DNA from: Methanobacterium sp.
GTDB taxonomy: Archaea > Methanobacteriota > Methanobacteria > Methanobacteriales > Methanobacteriaceae
Assembly: GCA_030017655.1 (NCBI GenBank)
Contig: JASEIM010000007.1
Coordinates: forward strand, 31,471-95,470
Direction: 5' to 3'
Length of the DNA: 64,000 nt
Positions within the stretch are counted from its first letter, which is position 1. Each line of letters begins with the position of its first letter. A program made the position numbers and the translations under genes. This document shows, piece by piece, positions 15,427 to 23,843 of this stretch. A model generated the notes under the pieces. The model saw only the letters and a program-made list of their open reading frames with translations, did no database searches and had not been told where the DNA came from.

Positions 15427-16620
15427 GTGATTAAAATCGTTGAATTACTTTCACCTGCACGAGATTTTACTGCATTAAATGCCGCAATTAAAAATGGCGC
15501 TGATTCTGTATATGTTGGCATTGAAGGATGCAACATGAGGGCAAATGTCACAAATTTCACTTTTGAAACCCTTAAAGATGCAGTAAAACAATGTCATGAT
15601 GCTGATAAAAAGATATATGTCTGCACAAATACAATAATGAAAAATAGGGATATAGACTATTTTAAAGACATTTTACCGGTTATTCATTCTTATGATGTGG
15701 ATGCATTGATTATTTCTGACCTTGGTGCTCTTAAACTTGCAAGAGATGAAGGTATTGATGTTCATATGAGTATTCAGGCCAATATTTCTAATTTTGAATC
15801 TCTTAATCTGCTTGAAAAGTTTGGTGTAAAACGTGTTGTTTTATCAAGAGAATTATCACTTTCTGAAATTAAAGTAATTAAGGAAAAAACCAATCTTGAA
15901 ATTGAAACTTTTATTCATGGCGCAATGTGTGTTGCAATTTCTGGAAGATGCTTTTTAAGTTCCTCACTTTACGAGAAAAGTGCAAACTGCGGTGAATGTT
16001 TACAGCCATGCAGAAAAAAATGGAAATTAATTTCAGAAGATTCTGATGAGTTTGAACTAATTCAAAATGAGAATGAAAGCCATATTTTAAGCCCAAAGGA
16101 CCTCTGCATGATAAAACATGTTCCAGAACTTATTGGGGCTGGAATCGATGCATTTAAAATTGAGGGAAGGGCAAGAGCTGCTGATTACGTTGCAACAGTG
16201 ACCAAGACTTATAGAGAAGCCATTGACAAATATGAAAATGGTAAGTGGGAATTCGATGAAAAATGGATTACCGAGCTTAAAAAAGTTTTCAATAGAGGTT
16301 TTAACACAGGATTTTACTTTAAAACCCCTTATAAAACAAGTTCATATAATGAAGCTATTTATACTAAAAAAGACATTGGTTCGGTGGTTAATTATTATAA
16401 AAAGGTCTCTGCAGCAGAAATCAGACTCTGGGAAGACCTTAAAATTAGTGATGAAATTATAATTCAGGGAAATAAAACCGGTTCTTTTGTTCAGAGGGTT
16501 GAATCAATGCAAATTGATGGCAAAGATATTCAAGAGGCTAAAAAAGGTCAAAATGTAGGCTTATTGGTTAAAGAAAAGGTTAGGCCTAATGATATAGTTT
16601 ATAAAAGGATAAAAAGATAA
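15427..16620 (+). CDS. Peptidase U32-family protein (tRNA/rRNA hydroxylation-type)
   Basis: The protein has a TIM-barrel-like N-terminal half (ELLSPARDFTALNAAIKNGA, SVYVGIEGCNMRAN) and the U32 signature FIHGAMCVAISGRCFLSS near residue 160, with further cysteines at SANCGECLQPCR that could hold an Fe-S cluster. Bacterial relatives (TrhP, RlhA, UbiU/V) act in prephenate-dependent RNA hydroxylation or O2-independent ubiquinone hydroxylation; archaeal substrates are not known to me. The GTG start at 15427 is kept, but it has little ribosome binding site. The GGTGA at 15426-15430 is better placed for an ATC codon at 15436, giving (M)VELLSPARD. Confidence 0.85.
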   Translation: MIKIVELLSPARDFTALNAAIKNGADSVYVGIEGCNMRANVTNFTFETLKDAVKQCHDADKKIYVCTNTIMKNRDIDYFKDILPVIHSYDVDALIISDLGALKLARDEGIDVHMSIQANISNFESLNLLEKFGVKRVVLSRELSLSEIKVIKEKTNLEIETFIHGAMCVAISGRCFLSSSLYEKSANCGECLQPCRKKWKLISEDSDEFELIQNENESHILSPKDLCMIKHVPELIGAGIDAFKIEGRARAADYVATVTKTYREAIDKYENGKWEFDEKWITELKKVFNRGFNTGFYFKTPYKTSSYNEAIYTKKDIGSVVNYYKKVSAAEIRLWEDLKISDEIIIQGNKTGSFVQRVESMQIDGKDIQEAKKGQNVGLLVKEKVRPNDIVYKRIKR

Positions 16621-16736
16621 TAAAAAGAATATTTAGTTAAATAGATAAATTAAACATAAAACAATTACAAAAATGCTTAATAAATGAAATGATAAATAGA
16701 AATTGTTTAAGATAAATATTATTCTGGAGTGATGAT

Positions 16737-17216
16737 ATGATAACCGTAGAAGATTCTATGGAAAAAAATGTTATTAAATTTAAAGAAAAAGACACAATAA
16801 GTTATGTTGCCAATATTTTAAGGGAAAAAAAGATAAGCGGAGCCCCAATAGTTGATAATGACAATAAAGTTATTGGTATTGTTAGTGAAGGGGATATAAT
16901 GAGGCTAATTGAAGTTCATTCTCCCAATCTTAACCTGATTCTACCAGCTCCGCTCGATTTAATTGAATTACCTGTAAGAATGCGCCTTGAACTTGATGAA
17001 TTAGCTGAAGGCGTGGCTAAAGCTGCTTCTGTTCTTATCGGGGAAATTATGACCAAAGATGTTGTAAGGGTCAGAAGAAATATTTCAATTTCAGATGCTG
17101 CTGAACTCATGGATAAACACGACGTAAATAGACTTCCTGTGGTTGATGAAAATGATAAATTAATTGGAATTATAACACGGGGAGATATTATAGGTGCCCT
17201 GGTGAAAAAAGAATGA
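16737..17216 (+). CDS. Tandem CBS-domain protein
   Basis: A 159-residue protein with two CBS motifs forming one Bateman module: residues 1-60 (SMEKNVIKFKEKDTISYVAN and VIGIVSEGDIMRLIE) and about 100-158 (IMTKDVVRVRRNISISDAAE and LIGIITRGDIIGALV). Such modules bind adenosyl ligands and regulate enzymes. No catalytic domain is present. The stop overlaps the start of the following CfbC-like gene by four bases (ATGA at 17213-17216), implying tight translational coupling and possible regulation of that ATPase; this is inference. GGAGTGATGAT precedes the ATG. Confidence 0.85.
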   Translation: MITVEDSMEKNVIKFKEKDTISYVANILREKKISGAPIVDNDNKVIGIVSEGDIMRLIEVHSPNLNLILPAPLDLIELPVRMRLELDELAEGVAKAASVLIGEIMTKDVVRVRRNISISDAAELMDKHDVNRLPVVDENDKLIGIITRGDIIGALVKKE

Positions 17217-18013
17217 ATAAAACCAAAAAAATTGCAATTTACGGTAAGGGAGGCATAGGGAAATCCACAATTGTCTCCAATATTGCGGCAGCATATTCTG
17301 AAGACTATAATGTGCTTGTAATTGGATGTGATCCAAAAGCTGACACTACGCGGACTCTTGTTGGGAGAAGGACGCCCACAATACTGGATATTGTAAAAGA
17401 AAAAAAAGATGCAGTAGTTGAAGATATTGTATTTTCAGGATATAACGATGTCAGGTGCGTGGAATCAGGAGGTCCAGAACCTGGTGTTGGATGCGCAGGA
17501 AGGGGCGTTATTGTTGCAATGGGCTTACTTGATAAGCTCGGAGCATTTTCTGATGATGTGGATATAATTATTTATGATGTACTTGGTGATGTTGTCTGCG
17601 GAGGATTTGCAGTTCCATTAAGGGAAGATTTCGCTGATGAAGTATATATTGTAACCTCAGGGGAATATATGGCGCTTTATGCAGCTAATAATATATGTAA
17701 AGGTATAAAGAAGCTTAAAAGTAATCTTGGAGGTATTATCTGCAACTGCAGAGGTATTGAAAACGAAATTGAAATAGTAACCGATTTTGCAGATAGGGTT
17801 GGAAGCAAGGTTATAGGTGTCATACCCCGCAGTGAAATGGTTCAGCAGAGCGAAATCGATGCAAAAACTGTTATTGAAAAATTTAGTGAATCAAAACAGG
17901 CTATACTTTATAGAGGCCTTGCTGAATCTATATATTCAAATGAAGATTTTGTTATTCCTGAGCCAATGGATATTGACGAATTTGACCAGTTTTTCAGAAA
18001 ATTTCAAAAATAG
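17213..18013 (+). CDS. cfbC: NifH-like ATPase, probably Ni-sirohydrochlorin a,c-diamide reductive cyclase reductase subunit
   Basis: A 266-residue NifH/BchL-superfamily protein with P-loop GKGGIGKS (11-18), switch motif GCDPKADTTRTL (39-49) and the two cluster-ligating cysteines, Cys94 (EPGVGCAGRG) and Cys129 (LGDVVCGGF). In methanogens the non-nitrogenase group of this family is CfbC, which delivers electrons from ferredoxin to CfbD in coenzyme F430 synthesis. No nifD/nifK or cfbD genes lie nearby, so the assignment rests on family features (TTRTL, not the STRLIL of true NifH). A paralogue of unknown partner is the alternative. Confidence 0.78.
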   Translation: MNKTKKIAIYGKGGIGKSTIVSNIAAAYSEDYNVLVIGCDPKADTTRTLVGRRTPTILDIVKEKKDAVVEDIVFSGYNDVRCVESGGPEPGVGCAGRGVIVAMGLLDKLGAFSDDVDIIIYDVLGDVVCGGFAVPLREDFADEVYIVTSGEYMALYAANNICKGIKKLKSNLGGIICNCRGIENEIEIVTDFADRVGSKVIGVIPRSEMVQQSEIDAKTVIEKFSESKQAILYRGLAESIYSNEDFVIPEPMDIDEFDQFFRKFQK

Positions 18014-18033
18014 CTATCTGGAATACTTCTAAT

Positions 18034-18534
18034 TTATTTTATTGTTTTTATGATAGTATCTGTGGCTTTATCTATTTCTTTTCTTGATGAAGTTTGATTA
18101 TTACCATTCCATCCTGTAAATGCCCATGATACCAGATGATAATATTTATTATTTTTTTTGAAGAAATATTCATCCTGTATATCACCATTCATATTGCTTG
18201 TAGTCTTTATAATGTTCACTTCTATATTACCTATAGTTTTTTTCCTTTTTATTACATTATAGCTGTTTGTATCTGTATTTAATGCTTTTTTATATGCCGA
18301 ATTAAACTTTTCTTTGTTCTTTAATTCAATTACTCTTATACGTGGATCTCTACCCATCCAGATTACAGTACCTTCTCCTGGCATTGGGTGTAATTCCCAT
18401 CCATCTGGCATCTGAAAATTAACAAAGGTGCTTCCATATATGGAAGAATCTTTTTCAGGCTCTTTAGTATTTGTACAGCCCATGATAGCAGATATTAACA
18501 AAATAGTTATAAAAACGGTGGCCATATTTTTCAT
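18034..18534 (-). CDS. Predicted lipoprotein, PsbP-like fold possible
   Basis: A 166-residue protein with an N-terminal hydrophobic signal and a lipobox-like SAIMGC (Cys20), followed by a polar tail: a membrane-anchored exported protein. The mature region (FVNFQMPDGWELHPMPGEGT onwards, then WAFTGWNGNNQTSSR) resembles the small PsbP-like secreted domains seen in many methanogen proteins, though I cannot confirm this by alignment. The ribosome binding site is weak (GGTTT). It converges on the CfbC-like gene and is not in an operon. Function unknown. Confidence 0.6.
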   Translation of the reverse strand: MKNMATVFITILLISAIMGCTNTKEPEKDSSIYGSTFVNFQMPDGWELHPMPGEGTVIWMGRDPRIRVIELKNKEKFNSAYKKALNTDTNSYNVIKRKKTIGNIEVNIIKTTSNMNGDIQDEYFFKKNNKYYHLVSWAFTGWNGNNQTSSRKEIDKATDTIIKTIK

Positions 18535-18861
18535 CTAAACCATATTATAATATATTAATACTTTTATATATTATTTACGGATTTATTAGCCTTTTTCTTT
18601 TTATGAATTTCAAGATAAACAAGGAATATAATTTAATTTTAAATAAAGTCATGATAATGATGATGCTATTACATATTTTTTTTAAACCAAAATGTATAAA
18701 TAGTGGTTTCAAGTTAAATGGTGAAAAAAATAATTAGATTATCTTTTATTTTATAATTACTATATGGCTTAAAATCAAATTAAGTCAAATTAAATTTCTA
18801 TATTCGATATTAAAAAAGACATTTTGATATTACACGTATGGAAAAAGAGGAGTTAACTTAT
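18535..18861. other. AT-rich intergenic region
   Basis: About 330 bases with no recognisable gene, RNA or repeat. It should contain divergent promoters for the lipoprotein gene and the small membrane protein gene. Confidence 0.4.
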
Positions 18862-19074
18862 ATGATTAAGAAATGGATATTATCTGTTATACATTGGATG
18901 TTTGGCGGTATAATTACATTGATGGGTATATTTGAACTTTTAAAAATGAATTTTTCTACATTAGTATTATATCCGTGGTTTGAATTATTTATTGGAATAA
19001 GTATCTTAGTGTTAGGTTTTGTATTTGCAAAGAATATAATTAAACTTTCAGATAACTCATTTTCCAGTCTCTAA
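18862..19074 (+). CDS. Small two-helix membrane protein
   Basis: A 70-residue protein with two hydrophobic segments (about 4-27 and 38-58) joined by a short loop (LLKMNFSTLVLYPW). The frame is open to an ATG at 18838, but GAGGAG at 18847-18852 lies 9 bases before the ATG at 18862, so the shorter start MIKKWILSVIHW is chosen. No family recognised. The stop codon is a few bases from the convergent GIY-YIG-like gene. Confidence 0.6.
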   Translation: MIKKWILSVIHWMFGGIITLMGIFELLKMNFSTLVLYPWFELFIGISILVLGFVFAKNIIKLSDNSFSSL

Positions 19075-19078
19075 TAAA

Positions 19079-19501
19079 TTAAATTTTGAATTTAGCTGCA
19101 TTCAATTCAAATTTTTTAAATGCATATATACAGGCGCTTTCGGCATTTTCTATAGCTTTAAAATAGAAGAGATGGGAGTTGCATTTGCAATCGGAACATC
19201 CAAATTTATTAATGGATATTCCTTCCCCTGAAATTTCTCCTGCAATTTTACATTCCCACTTTTTATCGCTATTTTCAAATAGTACCTCTTCTATTTTGGA
19301 GTTAGAGGAGTTTAAAAGATAATCTACATGCCAGAATAGTTTTTTTTCTTCCCTTAGGTGCCTTTTAATTCTACCTTCAATAGAATTTAATGCAGAGCCT
19401 ACATATACATAATAACCTTTTTTAAAGTCAAAATTTCCAAGTTTACCTATTTGAATTGTTGAATCGTGCATTAAACTAATTATAAGACAGTAAGTAGCCA
19501 T
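19079..19501 (-). CDS. DUF123 GIY-YIG-like nuclease-fold protein
   Basis: A 140-residue protein matching the archaeal DUF123 family, a GIY-YIG relative. Visible features are the N-terminal YCLIISL strand, GYYVYVGSALNSIEGRIKRH (GIY-YIG variant plus catalytic Arg region) and HVDYLL, then a cysteine-bearing tail (GCSDCKCNSHLFYF). Known relatives occur alone or fused to endonuclease III. Nuclease activity on DNA is inferred. A GGTGAAT stretch precedes the ATG. It stands alone on the minus strand. Confidence 0.82.
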   Translation of the reverse strand: MATYCLIISLMHDSTIQIGKLGNFDFKKGYYVYVGSALNSIEGRIKRHLREEKKLFWHVDYLLNSSNSKIEEVLFENSDKKWECKIAGEISGEGISINKFGCSDCKCNSHLFYFKAIENAESACIYAFKKFELNAAKFKI

Positions 19502-19579
19502 TTAATTCACCATAAATGTAAATGATATATTAAAAAAATTATGAAAATTATTTGGTTTAAAAGAGCATAAAATAGTTAT

Positions 19580-19984
19580 TCATTCAGTTATGTTATTAAT
19601 ATACTCCTTCACTTCTTCTATCTGCTGAAGATAGTCATCAATTATGTCTAAAAGGTTTTGATATGGCCCTAATTCACGATCAAGCTTCTTTTGCATTTCT
19701 ATTCTTTTTTTTGAAACCTTTGGTTTATTGAGACTTAAAGAATCAATAATTGAAGATTTATTCAAATAATCGGACTTTAAATATTTTAATTTTATTTCTC
19801 TCATATCAGAACTAACACAGCGCCGGATTTCATTTAAATATTCCTCTAATCTCAATAAATTAACTAATGTAGATTTGGTTTCAAAAACATATGATGTTTT
19901 TAATTCAAAATTCTCTATATCAAGCTTTTGAATCATTTTTTTATAGTCATTAGGCTTTAGAGTTTTTTCTCTGACTCGCTGCAT
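19580..19984 (-). CDS. Uncharacterised coiled-coil protein
   Basis: A 134-residue, almost wholly helical, charged protein (KMIQKLDIENFELK, LEEYLNEIRRCVSSDMREIK and a C-terminal QQIEEVKEYINNITE). No signal peptide, membrane segment or known motif is seen. The ribosome binding site is poor (only TGAAAC before the ATG), so the start is uncertain. It follows the promoter-proximal side of the DUF123 gene on the same strand, 78 bases upstream of it. No function proposed. Confidence 0.6.
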   Translation of the reverse strand: MQRVREKTLKPNDYKKMIQKLDIENFELKTSYVFETKSTLVNLLRLEEYLNEIRRCVSSDMREIKLKYLKSDYLNKSSIIDSLSLNKPKVSKKRIEMQKKLDRELGPYQNLLDIIDDYLQQIEEVKEYINNITE

Positions 19985-20197
19985 GTTTCAATATTTGAAA
20001 GTACTGGTATAAATATAATTATAATTGGATAACTTCATGGAATTTAATATATGATTTTAAGATAAAAATAAATCATGTCTTTTTTCGAGAATATCTCTTT
20101 TTGAAATTATTTTAGATTTAAAAAATACTAAATAAAATAAAAAACTAATATTACATGATATGTTAATAAGATTTAAAAATATTAATGAGTGATTTTC

Positions 20198-20563
20198 ATG
20201 GCTTTAAAAGGATTAAATGTTGGAATTAAGAGTATAAAATTTGATAAGTTTACAGGGGATGTTGTAATAAATTTTATGCCCCTTAGAATTTCATTAATGG
20301 ATTTAAATAAGTTATCTAATGAAATACCAGGAATACTGGAAGTATCAGATGAAGAAAAGCTGGAAATATATCTTAACAGATTTGCAGCGAACTTCATAAA
20401 ACATGGAGCCCACGAACCTAAAGCTATCCATGATCGGGCAAGAGAATTGGGATTAAGCCCTAAAGAGTTTGAAAATCTTATCTGTGAACGTGTGAAGCAA
20501 ATGGGTAATGTATCGTCTATTGATATTGAAGAAGAGCCCCCGGCTCGTGTTGAAGGTGATTGA
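20198..20563 (+). CDS. Conserved-looking hypothetical protein
   Basis: A 121-residue acidic protein starting MALKGLNVGIKSIKFDKFTG. The second half is helical (EKLEIYLNRFAANFIKHGAH, RARELGLSPKEFENLICERV), with a proline-glutamate tail. No family recognised. The frame is open to a GTG at 20189, but GAGTGA at 20187-20192 is correctly spaced for the ATG at 20198. Codon use looks like its neighbours, so it is probably a real native gene. It stands alone. Confidence 0.65.
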   Translation: MALKGLNVGIKSIKFDKFTGDVVINFMPLRISLMDLNKLSNEIPGILEVSDEEKLEIYLNRFAANFIKHGAHEPKAIHDRARELGLSPKEFENLICERVKQMGNVSSIDIEEEPPARVEGD

Positions 20564-20599
20564 GCACACTAAATCATTCCGCTATTTTAAGAAAATAAA

Positions 20600-20719
20600 T
20601 TAATCACCCTCTATTTTATTAAAACAGGGTATAAAAAAAGTATCTACTTCATGAAGAAATTTTTTATGTTCTGAAGCCATTTCGCCGTACTTACTGCACT
20701 TTACAGATTTAAATATCAT
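20600..20719 (-). CDS. Possible 39-residue protein or remnant of a larger gene
   Basis: A minus-strand frame from the ATG at 20719 encodes a 39-residue, protein-like sequence with two cysteines (KSVKCSKYGEMASEHKKF, then EVDTFFIPCFNKIEGD). The frame stays open upstream to about 20773 (ILDNKLKNHAFLWKK), with no usable start codon, so it may be the degraded C-terminus of a former gene. The ribosome binding site is weak. It is the only coding-like content of the 312-base gap at 20564-20875. Low confidence as a functional gene. Confidence 0.35.
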   Translation of the reverse strand: MIFKSVKCSKYGEMASEHKKFLHEVDTFFIPCFNKIEGD

Positions 20720-20875
20720 TTTTTTCCATAAAAAGGCATGATTTTTAAGTTTATTGTCTAAAATATTATTTATTTACAATAATTAGTAAAATAGATTATA
20801 TATTCTGATAAAAATAAGGAGCTATGCATCTAAAAATTTACTTGAATCTTTATATTAATTTAAAGGAGTAATTCA

Positions 20876-21289
20876 ATGGAGTACGTTTTCTATGCTAAAG
20901 GACATCCTAATGTTACATCGATGCATAAATCCACATTTGAGGTAACAATGGATAAAGAGATTGGAATAAAAGCAGATTGCATTATTGGAGTTTCATCCAG
21001 AACAAAACTTGAAGATTTACCTGATGAGCTCAGGGAAGCCATAAAAAATGAAAACACAATAATAAAAGTCAAGCTTGAAACTGAAAATGGATATGATGAA
21101 ATTAAAGGATACGGACATCCTGAATTAACGCTTGATCATCCCACAGATATGGTTTGCAGAAAAAGCGAGTTTAAATGCAGCAGGACTTTGATGATAAAAG
21201 CAGATAAAGCTGCAGTTGATTTGAATAAAGAACTGATCAATGATTTAAAGGACGGAAAAGAATTAAAAGTGAAAATAATTATTGAATGA
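20876..21289 (+). CDS. DUF371 family protein
   Basis: A 137-residue protein that matches the archaeal DUF371 family: EYVFYAKGHPNVTSMHKSTF at the N-terminus, KADCIIGVSS, then GYGHPELTLDHPTDMVCRKS and a C-terminal LIKADKAA-like strand. The repeated GHP motifs and conserved His residues suggest a ligand or metal site, but I know of no established function. GGAGTAATTCA precedes the ATG. Separate transcription is likely; the next gene starts 92 bases on. Confidence 0.82.
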   Translation: MEYVFYAKGHPNVTSMHKSTFEVTMDKEIGIKADCIIGVSSRTKLEDLPDELREAIKNENTIIKVKLETENGYDEIKGYGHPELTLDHPTDMVCRKSEFKCSRTLMIKADKAAVDLNKELINDLKDGKELKVKIIIE

Positions 21290-21381
21290 ACTATTAACTA
21301 ACGGATAGTAATTCTGGAATTTAAGAATAAATGGAGCATTTCTGGCTGTATAATTGAGTAAAATGTTTAAAAGGTGATAAT

Positions 21382-21693
21382 TTGGATTCTACATACGAAA
21401 AAGTGAAAGCATTCATTGAAGATAATGGTGATCACTATTATTTATGTGAAATAGAGGATATTTTAGATATTGATGAGGAAACACTCCTTGAAATATTAAG
21501 GGAACTTAAGAATGATAATATCATAACAGAAGACCATTATTTTGAAACAGGATGCTTGAATAACAGAATTTGTTCTGATTGTTTTGAACCAATGGAGCAT
21601 GAAGATACTGAGATTGAAAAGGCTTCAGATGGAGCTATTCAGCATAAGTATATTTATAGATGTCATAAATGTTTAAAAAAGGAGTATTATTAG
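21382..21693 (+). CDS. Small winged-helix plus zinc-ribbon protein, possible regulator
   Basis: A 103-residue protein. The N-terminal half (YEKVKAFIEDNGDHYYLCEI, then LDIDEETLLEILRELKNDNI) has helix-turn-helix-like periodicity. The C-terminal half carries paired cysteines (CLNNRICSDC and CHKC) in a zinc-ribbon arrangement. That combination is usual in archaeal DNA-binding regulators; the target is unknown. The start is TTG at 21382, four bases after GGTGATAA. No further family call can be made. Confidence 0.62.
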   Translation: MDSTYEKVKAFIEDNGDHYYLCEIEDILDIDEETLLEILRELKNDNIITEDHYFETGCLNNRICSDCFEPMEHEDTEIEKASDGAIQHKYIYRCHKCLKKEYY

Positions 21694-21860
21694 AGTAATC
21701 TGTTGGATTTCTTTTGATAATTATTGCTAGAACAAAAAAAGTAACCATAATTTTAGAACAAGAACTTTAGGAACTGCCTGAGAACATATTAAAATAAATG
21801 GGTTTGATTAGTAGTTTATTATTTTCCGAGCTACAGCGAGGGTATTTTGATTAAACGCTT

Positions 21861-21924
21861 AAATATCGGAGATATTTGGCATCCCAAACACTTCGTGTTT
21901 GAGAACTTTTCCCTCAGAAAAGTT
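21861..21924. repeat. Three consecutive short hairpins downstream of tRNA-Leu
   Basis: Perfect inverted repeats: 21861-21867 with 21871-21877 (7 bp, loop GGA), 21885-21891 with 21895-21901 (7 bp, loop TTC), and 21904-21910 with 21918-21924 (7 bp, loop CCCTCAG). The second shares the CAAA...TTTGAG frame of the two-hairpin element at 1318-1338 and 49128-49146. On the minus strand it starts five bases past the tRNA 3' end and may aid termination or processing. Confidence 0.6.
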
Positions 21925-21928
21925 TAGA

Positions 21929-22013
<85 letters not shown>

Positions 22014-22064
22014 AATTCTAAAGTTAACGTAACAATAGAACATACCATCATTTTTCTTTTTCAC

Positions 22065-22075
22065 TATTTAAATGT
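22065..22075 (-). promoter_or_regulatory. Probable TATA box of tRNA-Leu
   Basis: On the minus strand the sequence reads ACATTTAAATA, about 58 bases before the tRNA 5' end. Initiation about 25 bases downstream would leave a leader of about 30 bases to be removed by RNase P. Inferred from sequence and spacing. Confidence 0.4.
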
Positions 22076-22243
22076 TTTGATTGGTAAGAATTTCCAACTT
22101 TAACATACCATCTGAATATTATAATTCAATTTAAATAAATAATCAAGATGTTTTTGAGTTTAATATGCTACATTATAATGTTAGAATTCATAAATTATAT
22201 TAATGATTATAATCTAAATGAAGTTATTTAAAGGTTATTGTCT

Positions 22244-22540
22244 ATGAAAGCAGTAATTGAGGTTCAGGAAGGAATATTGGTAGATATAGAAGTCTCCACG
22301 AAGTCAAATAAGTTCGAAATAGCAGGGTACAATGAGTGGAGAGAAAGAATTGAAATAAGGATCAAATCGCCACCAGTTAAGGGAAAAGCTAATAAAGAAA
22401 TAATCAATGAATTCTCAAAACTAACTGAAAATCCAGTTGAAATAGTATCTGGACTAAAAAGCATGCAGAAGACTTTAAAAGTTTATAACATGTCTAAATC
22501 TGATTTTTTGAAGATTTTAGATATAAATAACGTTTTTTAA
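22244..22540 (+). CDS. DUF167 (YggU-like) family protein
   Basis: A 98-residue protein with the DUF167 hallmark IKSPPVKGKANKEIINEFSK followed by VEIVSGLKSMQKTLKVYN, a small alpha/beta fold found across bacteria and archaea. The function is not established. AAAGGT lies 8 bases before the ATG at 22244; a TTG two codons earlier is less well placed. The C-terminal KSDFLKILDINNVF adds a short helix. It stands apart from its neighbours. Confidence 0.85.
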   Translation: MKAVIEVQEGILVDIEVSTKSNKFEIAGYNEWRERIEIRIKSPPVKGKANKEIINEFSKLTENPVEIVSGLKSMQKTLKVYNMSKSDFLKILDINNVF

Positions 22541-22631
22541 AGAATTTTGAATTAAGTTATAAATTTGGTTACAGGGTAAATTAGCTTCAAATAAAAAATA
22601 TTATTTAGAAACAAAAACATACAGTTGTCCC

Positions 22632-22853
22632 ATGAATGAACAAGATAAAGTTAAAGAAAACATAAATCTCCTGCTTAAAAAATTTAAAAGCATAGCTGAA
22701 ATTACAGTTAATTTTGATAGATATGACCTGATTTTGTATAATTACGAGGAAATAGGAGATATAACAAAATTTATTGAAGAAAAAACAGATATCGAGTCAT
22801 GGACAGCACTAAAAACCAGAGTAAGTCCTGATATAGACACAATTCTATATTAA
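22632..22853 (+). CDS. Small hypothetical protein
   Basis: A 73-residue acidic protein (MNEQDKVKENINLLLKKFKS, then DRYDLILYNYEEIGD and TRVSPDIDTILY). It has no membrane segment and no known motif, and its amino-acid composition is ordinary. The ribosome binding site is weak (TTGTCCC directly before the ATG). It could be regulatory or structural; no function can be proposed. Confidence 0.5.
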   Translation: MNEQDKVKENINLLLKKFKSIAEITVNFDRYDLILYNYEEIGDITKFIEEKTDIESWTALKTRVSPDIDTILY

Positions 22854-22997
22854 TTTTAGAATTGGAAATATTTAAATCTCCAAATCTGAATAAAAATAAT
22901 TAAATAACTGGAAAAGTTTATAAGGAATTAGATGAATGTATTTTATACATATATTTTAATTTAATTACATATAACATTAATTTAAAGGTGAATATTT

Positions 22998-23843
22998 ATG
23001 AAAGCGGTGATACCAGCTGCTGGACTTGGTACAAGATTTTTACCTGCCACAAAAGCACAACCAAAAGAAATGCTACCTGTTTTTAATAAACCAACCATAC
23101 AATATGTGGTTGAAGAAGCAGTTTCTTCAGGAATTGATGATATTTTAATTATAACAGGTAAGGGAAAGCGATCAATTGAGGATCATTTTGATAGGGCGTT
23201 TGAATTAGAGTATTTCCTTCAAAACAGTGGAAAAACAACTTATCTTAATGAAATAGAGTCAATATCTGAAATGGCTGATATATATTATGTTAGACAAAAA
23301 AAACAGAAAGGACTGGGCGATGCTATTTTATGTGCAAAAAAGCATATCGATGGCGAACCATTTGCTGTTTTGCTTGGAGATACAATAGCCCAATCAGAAA
23401 TTCCATGCACAAAACAGCTTATGAACGTCCATGAAAAGTACGATTCAGCCGTAATTGCCATAGAGGAAGTTCCTGATGAAAGGGTTGAAAGATATGGAAT
23501 AATTAAAGGCAATAAAATTAATGACTCTCTTTATAAAATTGAAGATCTGGTTGAAAAACCTAAATTTGAGGAAGCACCATCAAATTTAGGGATTATTGGG
23601 AGATATATTTTAGCCCCTGAAATATTTGATTATATCAATGAAATTCCTCCAGGAGTTGGCGGAGAAATTCAGCTAACTGACGCTCTAAGACTTTTTGACG
23701 AAAGTTACGGCTGTATTTTCAATGGCAAACTGTATGATATTGGAAATACTGTGGACTGGCTTAAAAGTTCCATTGAAATTGCACTGGAACATGATGAAGT
23801 AAAGGAAGAATTAAGAGAATATCTGTTAAAAATTCTTAAATAA
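22998..23843 (+). CDS. galU: UTP--glucose-1-phosphate uridylyltransferase
   Basis: GalU makes UDP-glucose from UTP and glucose-1-phosphate, feeding the surface-glycan genes that follow. The 281-residue protein has the nucleotide-binding signature AVIPAAGLGTRFLPATKAQPKE-type motif (residues 3-22), the KEMLPVFNKPTIQYVVEEAV segment, substrate motifs VLLGDTIAQS and LVEKPKFEEAPSN, and the GVGGEIQLTDAL region. AAAGGTGAAT precedes the ATG. It lies at the left edge of the glycan region on the plus strand and is followed by a run of glycosyltransferase genes. Confidence 0.94.
   Translation: MKAVIPAAGLGTRFLPATKAQPKEMLPVFNKPTIQYVVEEAVSSGIDDILIITGKGKRSIEDHFDRAFELEYFLQNSGKTTYLNEIESISEMADIYYVRQKKQKGLGDAILCAKKHIDGEPFAVLLGDTIAQSEIPCTKQLMNVHEKYDSAVIAIEEVPDERVERYGIIKGNKINDSLYKIEDLVEKPKFEEAPSNLGIIGRYILAPEIFDYINEIPPGVGGEIQLTDALRLFDESYGCIFNGKLYDIGNTVDWLKSSIEIALEHDEVKEELREYLLKILK

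Noticed and set aside
17213..18013. Nitrogenase reductase NifH
   Set aside because: No nitrogenase structural genes nearby, and the switch region reads TTRTL, which fits the F430-pathway homologue better.
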